Shown here: piece by piece, positions 1-8,806 of the stretch | How the letters are laid out: every line of letters starts with the position of its first letter | Numbering within the stretch: position 1 is the stretch's first letter | Origin: Chryseolinea sp. | GTDB lineage: Bacteria; Bacteroidota; Bacteroidia; Cytophagales; Cyclobacteriaceae | Assembly: GCA_025923195.1 (NCBI GenBank) | Contig: JAICGJ010000019.1 | Coordinates: 1-47,070, forward strand | Direction: 5' to 3' | Length of the DNA stretch: 47,070 nt | Position numbers and translations under genes: made by a program | Notes under the pieces: generated by a model | What the model saw: the letters and a program-made list of their open reading frames with translations, nothing else | Told to the model about the DNA's origin: nothing | The model's database searches: none

Positions 1-594
1 AAGAGCGAAATCAAAACGTTATGGATCGCAGCGATCGTACTTGTTGTGGGAAGCTGCTTCTTTGCCAATTCCACCATTGAAAAGCTAAGTACACTTTGGA
101 TTTTCGTGCGAGGGTTCACCACGTTCGCGATGGGAATGATCTTCGCGCTGATTGTTCAAAACATGCTCAAATTTTATTATCCTTTCTTCATCGAAAAAAG
201 ATTAAAGGCCCTTCGTTATAAGCCGCGGATTTCTCCTAAAACCGGTAAGCCTATGAAGCTTCTCGGTGAATCAGAGGAAGATGCTTACCTGGATGAAGGT
301 ATGCAAGCGGAAGAGCAGGTCTTTTCTATCGACTATGACGTGTGGAAAGATGAAGAGACTGGTTATGTGAAGATCGAGCGCTATTCAGGTCACCTGCATG
401 CATTGCAGTGTCCAGAGTGTAACTACCAGACCTTTAAAGTTGTTCGCGAAGAGATTTTAAAAGTCCCTATGGGAGTAGAGGAAGGTCAGTTGTTAAAGCA
501 TTTCCAGTGCGGCTACTGTGGGTACAAAGCCAAGAAAACTGTAGTCTTACGTGTCTCACAAAAGTTTGAAGAATCCTCAGCTGCTACAGCGTAG
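1..594 (+). CDS. Membrane protein with C-terminal zinc ribbon (5' end missing)
   Basis: The reading frame is open at the first base, so the true start lies outside the window; 197 residues are visible. Two hydrophobic segments come first (LWIAAIVLVVGS and FAMGMIFALIVQNML), followed by a basic/acidic soluble part. The C-terminal third carries two cysteine pairs, CPEC and CGYC, about 40 residues apart, which is the layout of a zinc ribbon. I do not recognise the family. The visible part suggests a membrane-anchored protein with a cytoplasmic metal-binding knuckle. A strong terminator follows the stop by about 26 nt, so this is the last gene of its transcript. Existence as a gene is nearly certain; function is unknown. 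Confidence 0.8.
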   Translation, partial: KSEIKTLWIAAIVLVVGSCFFANSTIEKLSTLWIFVRGFTTFAMGMIFALIVQNMLKFYYPFFIEKRLKALRYKPRISPKTGKPMKLLGESEEDAYLDEGMQAEEQVFSIDYDVWKDEETGYVKIERYSGHLHALQCPECNYQTFKVVREEILKVPMGVEEGQLLKHFQCGYCGYKAKKTVVLRVSQKFEESSAATA

Positions 595-620
595 AGATAA
601 AGATAGGAAATTTTATCGGG

Positions 621-650
621 CCCTTTCACCTCAAAGTGAAAGGGTTTTTT
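621..650 (+). terminator. Rho-independent terminator after the zinc-ribbon gene
   Basis: A perfect 9-bp stem (CCCTTTCAC/GTGAAAGGG) with a 6-nt loop is followed directly by six T residues. There is no T tract on the opposite strand, so it serves only the plus-strand gene. Confidence 0.9.
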
Positions 651-672
651 ATTGGCGTTTAAAAGGAGAAGA

Positions 673-1092
673 TTATTTACCCAGTCGCTCCACACGGGTA
701 ACAAAATATTTTGTGTCCCCTCGCCACGGGAAGGCTACATAGTGCTTTACAAAGTAGAGGTTAACACGTTCTCCGCTAAGGGATACTCTTTGCAATTCTT
801 CTATCAGCTCAGTTTCACTCTTATAGATAGAAAAATCAAATGACTCTGCTATAGGGCTCGTGCCCTTCAACGCGCCAAAAGTTTCAAGGTTAATTTTTCC
901 CTCATAAGTCTTAAATAGCATGCCTTTCTCGCTAACCCGTAACACCTTGCCAGCCATTACACCTTCTTCGTAGGTAGCAAAATACAGAAAACTAAATACA
1001 GCTATCGCAATTACGAGCAACGAAATGAGTGTAATTTTCACCACTTTCCTTGTGCGTCGTTTAAGCTTGGCGCCAAAACTCTCGACTTCCAT
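673..1092 (-). CDS. Small membrane-anchored conserved protein
   Basis: This 139-residue protein has a basic N-terminus (KLKRRTRKVVK), a single transmembrane helix (about residues 19-40, ending FLYFATYEEG), then a soluble beta-rich domain containing GKVLRVSEKGMLFKTYEG. Similar small proteins occur widely in Bacteroidota, where, from memory, they are sometimes labelled '6-phosphogluconate dehydrogenase'. Nothing here supports that: there is no nucleotide-binding motif and the protein is far too short. It lies about 65 nt downstream of the nucleoid-associated protein gene on the same strand and may be cotranscribed. Function unknown. Confidence 0.75.
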   Translation of the reverse strand: MEVESFGAKLKRRTRKVVKITLISLLVIAIAVFSFLYFATYEEGVMAGKVLRVSEKGMLFKTYEGKINLETFGALKGTSPIAESFDFSIYKSETELIEELQRVSLSGERVNLYFVKHYVAFPWRGDTKYFVTRVERLGK

Positions 1093-1156
1093 GATGATTT
1101 GGTCTGTTTACTAAATATAATTAATGAATTTGATATTTATATCCACGAGTTAACCA

Positions 1157-2197
1157 TTACGCTTCGTGTTCAAAATAAAGTTTATAGTAATGTTTATTGG
1201 CAACTTCATCAAATCCCCGTTCGATCAACTGCCGGTTTCCATGAATGTAGATGTGAAAATTCTTATCAAGCTTGATAACGCTCCTGAAAACCCTCGCTTG
1301 TCTCTTTACGGCCTGAGCAGATATTTCAAAATTGTTGACAATATCTTCATCGCCTCCATTGCGTGTCCGCTCGTATCTTCGAAAAGACTCGATGACAGAA
1401 GGATCCTCCAACACCTCTTCCTCAAATTCGTGTTGGTCAAATTGATCCTTCTTTTTAAAAAAATTCATCGACCGATTTAACAAGTCAATTTTATCAGCTT
1501 TTGAAACTTGGAACTGCTCATCCATATCATCCACGTACTGACGCGTTAAGTCGAGGAAACTCTGGGTTTTATGATAGCTATCCGCACGTGGCCTTACCAT
1601 TAGAAAGTCGTTCATCCAGTACTGAGCTTCAGTCTTGTTCAATGCGTCAACGACTAGAAGTTTGTATCCCCGCTCCTTCTCGACATTCATTATCAAGCAA
1701 CCTTTGTCAAGTTTACCAGTGTTGATGCCCTCATCAGTTTTAAGCCTGAAAATATTCGAACCTGTGCTCAGTTTCAGATAGGACTCTTTGCTTTCCGATT
1801 TGAAGATGCCAACAGCCTTCACCTCATTGTCTTCAACACGGATACCTGAGAGGAGGGCAATAAATATCTCTCCTGACCGGATCGTAGGCAACAGCGTTAC
1901 ATCATACAGGTGCTGCGCAATACTGATCGTAGACTTGTGAAACGCCTGCGGGTGGGAGAACGTCCCAGCCGCTAGCTTGAAAATTATATTATTGTTTAGA
2001 TCTTCCCTAGCAGCAGTAAAGCTGTAGTATTCTGGCGTATTGAAATTGGATAGGAAATATCGTAGAAGGTTGCTGTGAGTACTGTCATCGGTGACCTCCA
2101 AGGGCTCCGAGGATACCCTTAGTTTGTCGCCGTTTACGCCGTTCCCTACAACGTGCGCAGACACCTGCAGTATTTTGGCTTCAGAATAATCGATCAT
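1157..2197 (-). CDS. Nucleoid-associated protein (37-kDa family, YejK/NdpA-like)
   Basis: The 346-residue length and overall layout match the 37-kDa nucleoid-associated protein family (PF04245): an N-terminal half with the sequence AQHLYDVTLLPTIRSGEIFIALL, a central helical part (SFLDLTRQYVDD) and a basic C-terminal part. In Escherichia coli the homologue YejK is associated with the nucleoid; the Bacteroidota members are little studied. The gene sits 69 nt downstream of serS on the same strand and could be read through from it. A partial promoter-like match (CAAAGATG on the plus strand, 2229-2236, one mismatch to the reverse of TAnnTTTG) lies about 32 nt before the ATG. The assignment rests on general resemblance rather than a catalytic motif. 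Confidence 0.75.
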   Translation of the reverse strand: MIDYSEAKILQVSAHVVGNGVNGDKLRVSSEPLEVTDDSTHSNLLRYFLSNFNTPEYYSFTAAREDLNNNIIFKLAAGTFSHPQAFHKSTISIAQHLYDVTLLPTIRSGEIFIALLSGIRVEDNEVKAVGIFKSESKESYLKLSTGSNIFRLKTDEGINTGKLDKGCLIMNVEKERGYKLLVVDALNKTEAQYWMNDFLMVRPRADSYHKTQSFLDLTRQYVDDMDEQFQVSKADKIDLLNRSMNFFKKKDQFDQHEFEEEVLEDPSVIESFRRYERTRNGGDEDIVNNFEISAQAVKRQARVFRSVIKLDKNFHIYIHGNRQLIERGFDEVANKHYYKLYFEHEA

Positions 2198-2266
2198 ACT
2201 ATCAATGTAAAAACAGTAAATGTCTGCGCAAAGATGAATTTAAACTACGAACCGGTTCTATATCGT

Positions 2267-3541
2267 TTAATTCACTGCCTCAAACCTCGTGTATGGCACA
2301 AGAACACTCGGAATCCTGATGCCGTCGGAAGTTTGATTGTTTTCAAGTATGGCGGCGACTATTCTTGGCAATGCCAGGGCACTTCCGTTTAAGGTATGCA
2401 ACAGCTGGATTTTGCCTTCCTTGTTCTTGTATCTAAGTTTCAGCCTGTTTGATTGAAAAGTCTCAAAGTTGCTAACGGAACTGACTTCTAGCCACCGCTG
2501 CTGGGCTGCGGCATATACTTCCATATCGTAGGTAAGTGCTGAATTGAATCCCATATCGCCGCCGCATAGCAATAATTTGCGGTAAGGCAACTCCAGCTTC
2601 TCCAGGAGCGATTGAACGTGAGCGCACATTTCGTCGAGGGCCGCGTAGGATTCCTCAGGCTTTCGGATTTGAACAATCTCTACCTTGTCAAACTGGTGAA
2701 GACGGTTCAATCCACGAACGTGCGCCCCCCAACTACCGGCCTCGCGTCTAAAACATGGAGTGTATCCTGCGTTCTTCAACGGAAGGTCTTCCTCATTGAC
2801 AATAGCGTCGCGATACAAATTTGTTATGGGTACTTCTGCGGTTGGAATCAAGTAAAGACCATCTTCCTGGATGAAATACATCTGACCTTCCTTATCAGGC
2901 AATTGTCCGGTTCCATAGCCAGAAGCTTCGTTGACAACGACTGGTGGCTGTACTTCTCTATATCCCTCCTTCTCAGCCTCGTCCAAAAAGAAGTTAATCA
3001 ATGCGCGCTGCAATTTTGCACCTTTGCCTTTATATACCGGGAATCCTGCGCCCGAAATCTTGTTTCCCAAATCGAAATCGATGATGTCGTATTTTTTTAT
3101 CAGTTCCCAATGCGGCAATGCGCTCGGATCCAATATAGGAATTGTTCCATGCTCAGAAACTTTAAGATTATCCTCTGCACCGACTCCTGCCGGCACCTTT
3201 TCATGGGGAACATTTGGAACCTTGTAAAGTAATTCGATGACCTCGCGTTCGAGATCGACTAATAAGGCCTCCATCTTCTTCGTTGCTTCCTTCGCTTCGG
3301 CCACGTTGTTGCGCAGCGTATTTGCCTCGTCGTCTTTCCGTGACTTGATTAAATCGCCAATCTTCCTGGCGTCTGCATTGGCTTTGGCTTTTCTGTCGTC
3401 GAGCGTCTGTTGTGTTTCTTTTCGCTGAGAATCCTTCTCCAATATTAGATTAACTAAGTTTTCTGCATCTTTAAAATTTCTCTTGCGCAGGCCTTTCAGC
3501 ACTCGTTCAGTCTGTTCGCGTATAACACCAACTTGCAGCAT
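2267..3541 (-). CDS. serS: Seryl-tRNA synthetase
   Basis: Charges tRNA-Ser with serine in the cytoplasm. The 424-residue length is normal. Residues 1-110 form the long helical-hairpin arm that grips tRNA-Ser (highly charged coiled coil, LILEKDSQRKETQQTLDDRK). The class II catalytic core follows, with the motif 2 region TPCFRREAGSWG, the HQFDKVEIVQI strand, and the motif 3 region LNGSALALPRIVAAILEN near the C-terminus. All core motifs look intact. The ATG at 3541 gives the expected start MLQVGVIREQTERV. It heads a minus-strand run and is divergent from rho, with 284 nt between the two starts. Confidence 0.97.
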   Translation of the reverse strand: MLQVGVIREQTERVLKGLRKRNFKDAENLVNLILEKDSQRKETQQTLDDRKAKANADARKIGDLIKSRKDDEANTLRNNVAEAKEATKKMEALLVDLEREVIELLYKVPNVPHEKVPAGVGAEDNLKVSEHGTIPILDPSALPHWELIKKYDIIDFDLGNKISGAGFPVYKGKGAKLQRALINFFLDEAEKEGYREVQPPVVVNEASGYGTGQLPDKEGQMYFIQEDGLYLIPTAEVPITNLYRDAIVNEEDLPLKNAGYTPCFRREAGSWGAHVRGLNRLHQFDKVEIVQIRKPEESYAALDEMCAHVQSLLEKLELPYRKLLLCGGDMGFNSALTYDMEVYAAAQQRWLEVSSVSNFETFQSNRLKLRYKNKEGKIQLLHTLNGSALALPRIVAAILENNQTSDGIRIPSVLVPYTRFEAVN

Positions 3542-3621
3542 ATTTTTTGTTTTAGAAGGGGCTAAAATTATGTTTTTTGAGGGTTTTATGGCGTTTAATG
3601 GCCAATAAATTATTTTAATGA

Positions 3622-3653
3622 TTTGATAATAATTTAAATTTCGGCTATACTTG
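3622..3653 (+). promoter_or_regulatory. Predicted promoter of rho
   Basis: TTTG at 3622-3625 is followed after 20 nt by TATACTTG at 3646-3653, a 7/8 match to the Bacteroidota -7 box TAnnTTTG. The predicted transcription start near 3660 gives rho a 5' leader of about 165 nt. Confidence 0.6.
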
Positions 3654-3659
3654 CAAGGT

Positions 3660-3825
3660 CATACGGCTTTATCTCAAGCCCTCTGAATATAAATCCGAAT
3701 TTTATTTTTCGTCTTTTGTTCTCTTATTAGTTGTTCTCATGATCTAAATCTCAGCCTGGCTGATTTTACTATCAATTAATTTTCAACATACAACCTTTTT
3801 AATTTCCACCCATTTTTAAAACAAC
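3660..3825 (+). promoter_or_regulatory. G-poor 5' leader of rho, possible Rho autoregulation site
   Basis: The leader is T- and C-rich and poor in G. From 3763 to 3827 there is no G at all for 65 nt, while about 14 C residues are scattered through it. C-rich, G-poor, unstructured RNA is the known loading preference of Rho, and rho is autoregulated through its leader in E. coli. The role here is inferred; no short leader peptide gene or hairpin terminator is evident. Confidence 0.4.
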
Positions 3826-5394
3826 ATGTACACCATTGACGATCTGAATGTCAGACTTCTTTCTGAATTAAAAGAAATTGCGGAGGATATGGGCGTAAAA
3901 AACGCCAAGAAGCTTGCCAAACAAGACCTTATCTACAAAATCCTCGATCAACAAGCCGTTGCCGGAGAATCTGCTGTTAAAATTCCTGTTACCGAAAGCG
4001 CGCCTCCCGTATCATCAACTGCAGAACCGGAGCGAAAGTTACGACCGAGAAGACGCGAGAATGTAGCACCAACACCTCCTCCCCCTCCAAAACCCGATCC
4101 CGACTTTTCCTCCGACGAACTTCTAGACTCAATCGATATCAGTTTTGACAGCACTCCTCCAACGTTTAGCACAGAGCCCGATGCCGGCATTCCTGTTGCA
4201 GGAGAGGAACAAACACGGCATGCGAGAACTGAACCGCGGGAAGATAAGAGTCAGCAGTTTCGTCAAGCAATACGCGAATTTGACGGTGCGATTAGCAATG
4301 AAGGCGTATTGGAAATTATGCAGGACGGTTATGGATTTCTGCGTTCCTCAGACTATAATTATCTGGCTAGCCCCGATGATATTTATGTTTCACCTTCCCA
4401 GATCAAATTATTTGGACTGAAAACCGGCGATACTGTCAAAGGGTATATACGGCCCCCAAAAGAGGGCGAAAAATATTTTGCTCTGTTGAAAGTTGAGTCA
4501 GTGAATGGAAAGACCACCGAAGAAATTCGCGATAGAGTTGCTTTTGAATATTTGACCCCGCTGTTCCCAAATGAAAAACTAAAACTTAGCACGACGCCTG
4601 ACAATCTATCGACTCGTATTCTTGACCTGTTTGCTCCTATTGGTAAAGGCCAGCGTGGAATGATAGTGGCGCAGCCAAAGACTGGTAAAACAGTGCTACT
4701 GAAAAATATTGCCAACGCTATTGCTAGTAATCATCCCGAGGTTTATCTCATTGTTTTGTTGATCGATGAAAGACCCGAGGAAGTTACCGATATGGCAAGA
4801 AGCGTGAACGCAGAGGTGGTTGCCTCTACCTTTGACGAGCAAGCAGAACGCCACGTGAAAGTTGCCAGTATTGTGTTGGAGAAAGCCAAGCGGATGACTG
4901 AGTGTGGTCACGACGTTGTAATTCTGCTTGATTCGCTGACGAGGCTGGCTCGTGCCTACAATACTGTGGTACCGTCGTCTGGTAAAATACTTTCGGGTGG
5001 TGTGGATGCCAACGCATTGCATAAACCCAAACGCTTTTTTGGAGCAGCCAGAAAAATTGAAAATGGAGGTTCACTTACCATTATTGCCACAGCTTTAATT
5101 GATACAGGTTCTAAGATGGATGAAGTGATCTTTGAAGAATTTAAGGGTACTGGTAACATGGAATTGCAGCTTGACAGAAAGCTCTCGAACCGCCGCGTAT
5201 ATCCAGCTATGGATGTTCCTGCATCTGGAACACGCAGGGAAGATCTGCTGCTTAGGGAAGAAGAGTTGCAGCGGGTATGGATACTGCGGAAATTCATGGC
5301 CGATATGAACTCCATTGAAGCGATGGAATTCCTTCAAAACAAAATGAAAGGGACTCGTAACAATGAAGAGTTTTTGATTTCTATGAATGGATAA
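3826..5394 (+). CDS. rho: Transcription termination factor Rho
   Basis: Hexameric RNA-dependent ATPase that ends transcription. Domain order: Rho N-terminal helical domain (residues 1-45, [20 protein letters not shown]), a low-complexity insert of about 100 residues (roughly 46-150, with the proline run [12 protein letters not shown]), the cold-shock RNA-binding domain (about 155-230, [20 protein letters not shown]), then the RecA-type motor with Walker A ([12 protein letters not shown], near 284), Walker B ([16 protein letters not shown]) and the RNA-contacting loops [15 protein letters not shown] and [11 protein letters not shown]. At 522 residues it is about 100 longer than E. coli Rho, and the difference is the insert. 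Disordered inserts at this place are known in Bacteroidota Rho; in Bacteroides thetaiotaomicron one has been linked to condensate formation. Catalytic residues look intact. The gene stands alone between its own promoter and a terminator. Confidence 0.97.
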   Translation: MYTIDDLNVRLLSELKEIAEDMGVKNAKKLAKQDLIYKILDQQAVAGESAVKIPVTESAPPVSSTAEPERKLRPRRRENVAPTPPPPPKPDPDFSSDELLDSIDISFDSTPPTFSTEPDAGIPVAGEEQTRHARTEPREDKSQQFRQAIREFDGAISNEGVLEIMQDGYGFLRSSDYNYLASPDDIYVSPSQIKLFGLKTGDTVKGYIRPPKEGEKYFALLKVESVNGKTTEEIRDRVAFEYLTPLFPNEKLKLSTTPDNLSTRILDLFAPIGKGQRGMIVAQPKTGKTVLLKNIANAIASNHPEVYLIVLLIDERPEEVTDMARSVNAEVVASTFDEQAERHVKVASIVLEKAKRMTECGHDVVILLDSLTRLARAYNTVVPSSGKILSGGVDANALHKPKRFFGAARKIENGGSLTIIATALIDTGSKMDEVIFEEFKGTGNMELQLDRKLSNRRVYPAMDVPASGTRREDLLLREEELQRVWILRKFMADMNSIEAMEFLQNKMKGTRNNEEFLISMNG

Positions 5395-5415
5395 ACATTC
5401 TTATATTTACAAAAA

Positions 5416-5447
5416 GAAGGCCCCGACATTCGGGGCCTTCTTTTTTT
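5416..5447 (+). terminator. Two-way terminator between rho and the VWA gene
   Basis: A perfect 10-bp stem (GAAGGCCCCG/CGGGGCCTTC) with a 5-nt loop is followed by seven T on the plus strand and preceded by five A, giving a T tract on the minus strand too. It can end both rho and the convergent minus-strand operon. The stop codon of the minus-strand gene lies at its right edge. Confidence 0.92.
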
Positions 5448-7531
5448 CAATAGCTTCCAAAATACTTTCGAAGCGTCCACTCAAATGTAGCAAGCACGAC
5501 AAGCACGACAAAAACCCATTTCAGATTGATCAGCGTATCATAACGTTCCTCGGTATGAATAACTGTTTTTGCCTCTGTTTTCTGCAACTCCGTCTTCAAA
5601 CTTTCGATATTGCCCGCCGTAAAAAACTTTCCTCCGGTATTCCCCGACAATACCTTTAATAAATCAAAATCCGCGGTCAGATTTTGCAATTCGGTTTGGC
5701 GTTTCACTACCGCAAATTCTCCCCTCACTTCCTCGGGTTTTTGGTCGAGAGTTGTTCTTGCTCTATACCGATAGACGCCCTCCTTAAGACCCCCTATCTG
5801 ATACCTGCTATTGCCCTGACTGGTGGTATACGAATACGAACTCTTTTTTCCCTGATCGTCAGTGACCTCAAGTCCGATTGTGTTCCCAAAGATGGGTTCG
5901 AAGATTGCGTTATAAGCCTGACTCTCAAAAATAACGGGCTCGGTATCCGAAAATTCCTGTTGAATGGGATAGCTTCTGAACTTTCGCTTATCATCTGAGG
6001 TGCTCAGATACTGAATTAGCTTTCCAAATAGCTCGTCGAAAGCAGCCGAATTCTCTGTACGATCAAATTCATTGAGCTTCCAACGCCAAATTCCTTCTCC
6101 CAGCATAATTCCGATTTTGCGCTCATCTTGTTGCGTCACGGCTAATAGGGGTTTGTCAGTCGAAACGCTTCCCACACGCTGAAACAATAACGGAGTAGCT
6201 CCAAGTGAAATGCTCACCTTACCAAAGTGCACGGAGACAGGTGGATACTCCAAGAGCATCGAATTCGCGTCTGGGGAAATGATGAAGCTTGAGAATGCCG
6301 AGTTAACCACAGGAGTTACTTCATCAAAATCACGGGGGGTACCTTCAAATTTCAATGGCATATTCTGTTTTTGAACTTCACGCAAATCCGAATTCTGACC
6401 GAGAATAAGAAGAAGTGATGTCTTGGCGGCTGCAAATTGCTCGAATAATGCATTTGTCCTGCCTCTCAAGTCAGGTGCCTGATAGAAAATCACTAAATCC
6501 ACCTCCTCAGGACGGAGCACGCTTGCGGGTCTTTCGTTTAGTATCGGCGTGTGAAGTATAAATTCATAATTTGAGTTCTTGTCAATCACCTCCCGCAGGG
6601 CCTTTATGTCGGGATGCGGCGAAGAAGCAATAACCAATATTTTCTTCTTACCCTCCACTACTTCCACAAATACCGACGCACGGTTGTTTTGCGTATTGTA
6701 TTCTTCCTCCTTGACATCGAGTTGGATATCAAATTTCTGAATCCCTTGTTCATTGGCCAAGGGTTGAAAATCGAAGACGAGAAGCTGATTATCTTTCGAA
6801 ACCTGGGTTAGCTTTTCAATCACCTTTCCGCGTTGCAGTACCGTTGCCGTGACAGGGGCGTTGTTGATATTTTTGACTACAACCTCTACCCTAAGGGGAA
6901 ACTTATTGCCCTGGTAAGCAATCTTGTTATAAGATACGTTCTTTATAGCAACGTCAATATGCTGTAAAGTGTCACCGATGCCTACGGTATATACCGGAAA
7001 ATTATAAGTTGAATAAAGTGGCGAAATACCCGAATTATAAATTCCATCGCTGACAAGGACAACCCCTCCAAGTCGACTGCCCTCGTAGCGGTTTGCAATC
7101 CTTTTCAAAGCTCCCGTAATATCCGATTGTTCTGCAGTAAAATCTGGTCTTTCTATGTCGTCGCCTGCAAGATTGTTAATCTTCACCTCATAACCCTTAT
7201 CCTGAAGCACCGTAGATACACCATTCAAATTAGCCCCCATATTAATAAGTGCAGTTGAATCAACAGCTTCGCGGACAGAGACTGAATTGTCATATAACAC
7301 AATAAAGAAAGGCTTTTCAAAAATATTGTTGATCTGTTTTACGATCGGTCCCAGCAGAAGAAAGGCCAATAGAAACGCAAGAACAGCGCGCGTTCCAAAA
7401 AGTACTCTGTTCCATTTCTTGCTCCATGGATGTTTAGCCTTGTAAAGCAAGAAAGCAAAACCTACGGCCACAATTGCACAAACAATTATATAAGCCGGCG
7501 AAGATTCAAAAATTATGTTTTGCTGGTGCAT
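5447..7531 (-). CDS. Large membrane protein with VWA-like domain
   Basis: A 694-residue protein with two N-terminal transmembrane helices (about 12-30 and 46-64) and one near the C-terminus (about 671-687). After the second helix comes a von Willebrand A-like segment containing DNSVS, which fits the metal-binding pattern DxSxS, and the later strand VVLVSDGIYNSG. A long beta-rich middle follows, with further Rossmann-like segments (KKILVIASSPHPDIKALREVI, VDLVIFYQAPDLRG). The layout resembles Bacteroidota proteins related to BatA and to membrane proteins with a glutamine-amidotransferase-like fold. The large soluble part should face the periplasm. It is the last gene of the proC-DUF3667-rarA run, starting 6 nt after the rarA stop, so it is probably cotranscribed. 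Exact role unknown. Confidence 0.8.
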   Translation of the reverse strand: MHQQNIIFESSPAYIIVCAIVAVGFAFLLYKAKHPWSKKWNRVLFGTRAVLAFLLAFLLLGPIVKQINNIFEKPFFIVLYDNSVSVREAVDSTALINMGANLNGVSTVLQDKGYEVKINNLAGDDIERPDFTAEQSDITGALKRIANRYEGSRLGGVVLVSDGIYNSGISPLYSTYNFPVYTVGIGDTLQHIDVAIKNVSYNKIAYQGNKFPLRVEVVVKNINNAPVTATVLQRGKVIEKLTQVSKDNQLLVFDFQPLANEQGIQKFDIQLDVKEEEYNTQNNRASVFVEVVEGKKKILVIASSPHPDIKALREVIDKNSNYEFILHTPILNERPASVLRPEEVDLVIFYQAPDLRGRTNALFEQFAAAKTSLLLILGQNSDLREVQKQNMPLKFEGTPRDFDEVTPVVNSAFSSFIISPDANSMLLEYPPVSVHFGKVSISLGATPLLFQRVGSVSTDKPLLAVTQQDERKIGIMLGEGIWRWKLNEFDRTENSAAFDELFGKLIQYLSTSDDKRKFRSYPIQQEFSDTEPVIFESQAYNAIFEPIFGNTIGLEVTDDQGKKSSYSYTTSQGNSRYQIGGLKEGVYRYRARTTLDQKPEEVRGEFAVVKRQTELQNLTADFDLLKVLSGNTGGKFFTAGNIESLKTELQKTEAKTVIHTEERYDTLINLKWVFVVLVVLATFEWTLRKYFGSY

Positions 7532-7537
7532 AAGCTC

Positions 7538-8806
7538 TTAATAACCATATTTTTCCTTCCATAATGATCTCAGGTATTTTCTAAACTCGTCTTCACGGGC
7601 ATTGTTGCCCGGCTCATAAAATTTTGTTCCTTTAATTTTATCCGGTAGAAATTCCATGTTGACGAAATTACCTTCGTAACTGTGCGCATACTGATACCCT
7701 TTTCCGTAATCAAGTCTCTTCATCAACTTCGTGGGAGCATTCCGTATGGATAACGGAACAGGCAAGTCACCAGTTTCCCGTATCGTACCCAATGCGTTTT
7801 CTATTGCCATATAACTGGCATTGCTCTTTGGTGAAGTCGCCAAATATACGGCACACTGCGCCAAAATAATCCTCGCCTCTGGATAGCCAATTACGTCAAC
7901 AGCCTGAAATGTGTTGTTCGCCATAACCAGTGCAGTAGGGTTAGCGTTACCGATATCCTCAGACGCCAGGATTACCATCCGCCGTGCTATGAATTTTACA
8001 TCTTCACCCCCTTCCACCATCCTGGCAAGATAGTATACGGCGGCGTTCGGATCACTTCCTCGAACCGACTTAATGAATGCAGATATAATATCGTAATGTT
8101 GTTCACCGCTCTTATCATAAATCGCAATGTGCTTTTGTGCTAGCTCCATCACCAGCTTATCTGTAATAACGATATCGCCAGATAAAGCATCGCTTACGAG
8201 CTCAATTAAATTTAAGAGTTTCCTGCCGTCGCCCCCTGATATGTTTAATAGCGCCTGATGCTCGTTAATGGATATCTTCCGGTTTTTTAGATCTTCATCT
8301 CGGGTCAAGGCCTGTTGGATCAATTCCATCAATTGTTCCTCACCCAAGGCTTTCAAAATGTAAACCTGGCAACGCGAAAGCAATGCTGAATTGACTTCAA
8401 ACGAAGGATTTTCCGTTGTGGCTCCGATCAAGGTAATGATTCCCTTCTCAACGGCACCTAACAACGCATCCTGCTGACCCTTGTTGAAGCGATGAATCTC
8501 ATCAATAAATAGAATTGAACGTGGAGATACTTTAGCCCGTTCTATGACGTCCCGGATATCCTTGACACCTGAGCTGATGGCACTCAATGTATAAAAGGGC
8601 TTTCTTACTTCATTTGCGATGATATTGGCAATCGTGGTTTTGCCTACGCCGGGCGGTCCCCACAGAATCATCGATGGAATGTTACCAGTTTGAATCGCTT
8701 TTCGAATCACGCCTGTTGGTCCGGTCAGATGTTCCTGCCCTACCAAATCATCCAACTTCTTGGGCCTCATACGTTCTGCCAATGGCACCTGGGCATTCAA
8801 CAGCAT
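7538..8806 (-). CDS. rarA: Replication-associated recombination protein A (AAA+ ATPase)
   Basis: RarA/MgsA is a clamp-loader-like ATPase acting at stalled replication forks. The chosen ATG at 8806 gives MLLNAQVPLAERMRPKKLDD, the family's usual start, and 422 residues, a normal length. The frame stays open for 83 further codons upstream, but those lie inside the preceding gene and are not family-like. Walker A is GPPGVGKTTIA (about 50-60), Walker B LFIDEIHRFNK (about 99-109), sensor 1 GATTENPSFEVN, and the C-terminal tetramerisation part contains GSDPNAAVYYLARM. The start codon shares its A with the upstream gene's TGA (TGATG), indicating translational coupling to the DUF3667 gene. Confidence 0.95.
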   Translation of the reverse strand: MLLNAQVPLAERMRPKKLDDLVGQEHLTGPTGVIRKAIQTGNIPSMILWGPPGVGKTTIANIIANEVRKPFYTLSAISSGVKDIRDVIERAKVSPRSILFIDEIHRFNKGQQDALLGAVEKGIITLIGATTENPSFEVNSALLSRCQVYILKALGEEQLMELIQQALTRDEDLKNRKISINEHQALLNISGGDGRKLLNLIELVSDALSGDIVITDKLVMELAQKHIAIYDKSGEQHYDIISAFIKSVRGSDPNAAVYYLARMVEGGEDVKFIARRMVILASEDIGNANPTALVMANNTFQAVDVIGYPEARIILAQCAVYLATSPKSNASYMAIENALGTIRETGDLPVPLSIRNAPTKLMKRLDYGKGYQYAHSYEGNFVNMEFLPDKIKGTKFYEPGNNAREDEFRKYLRSLWKEKYGY

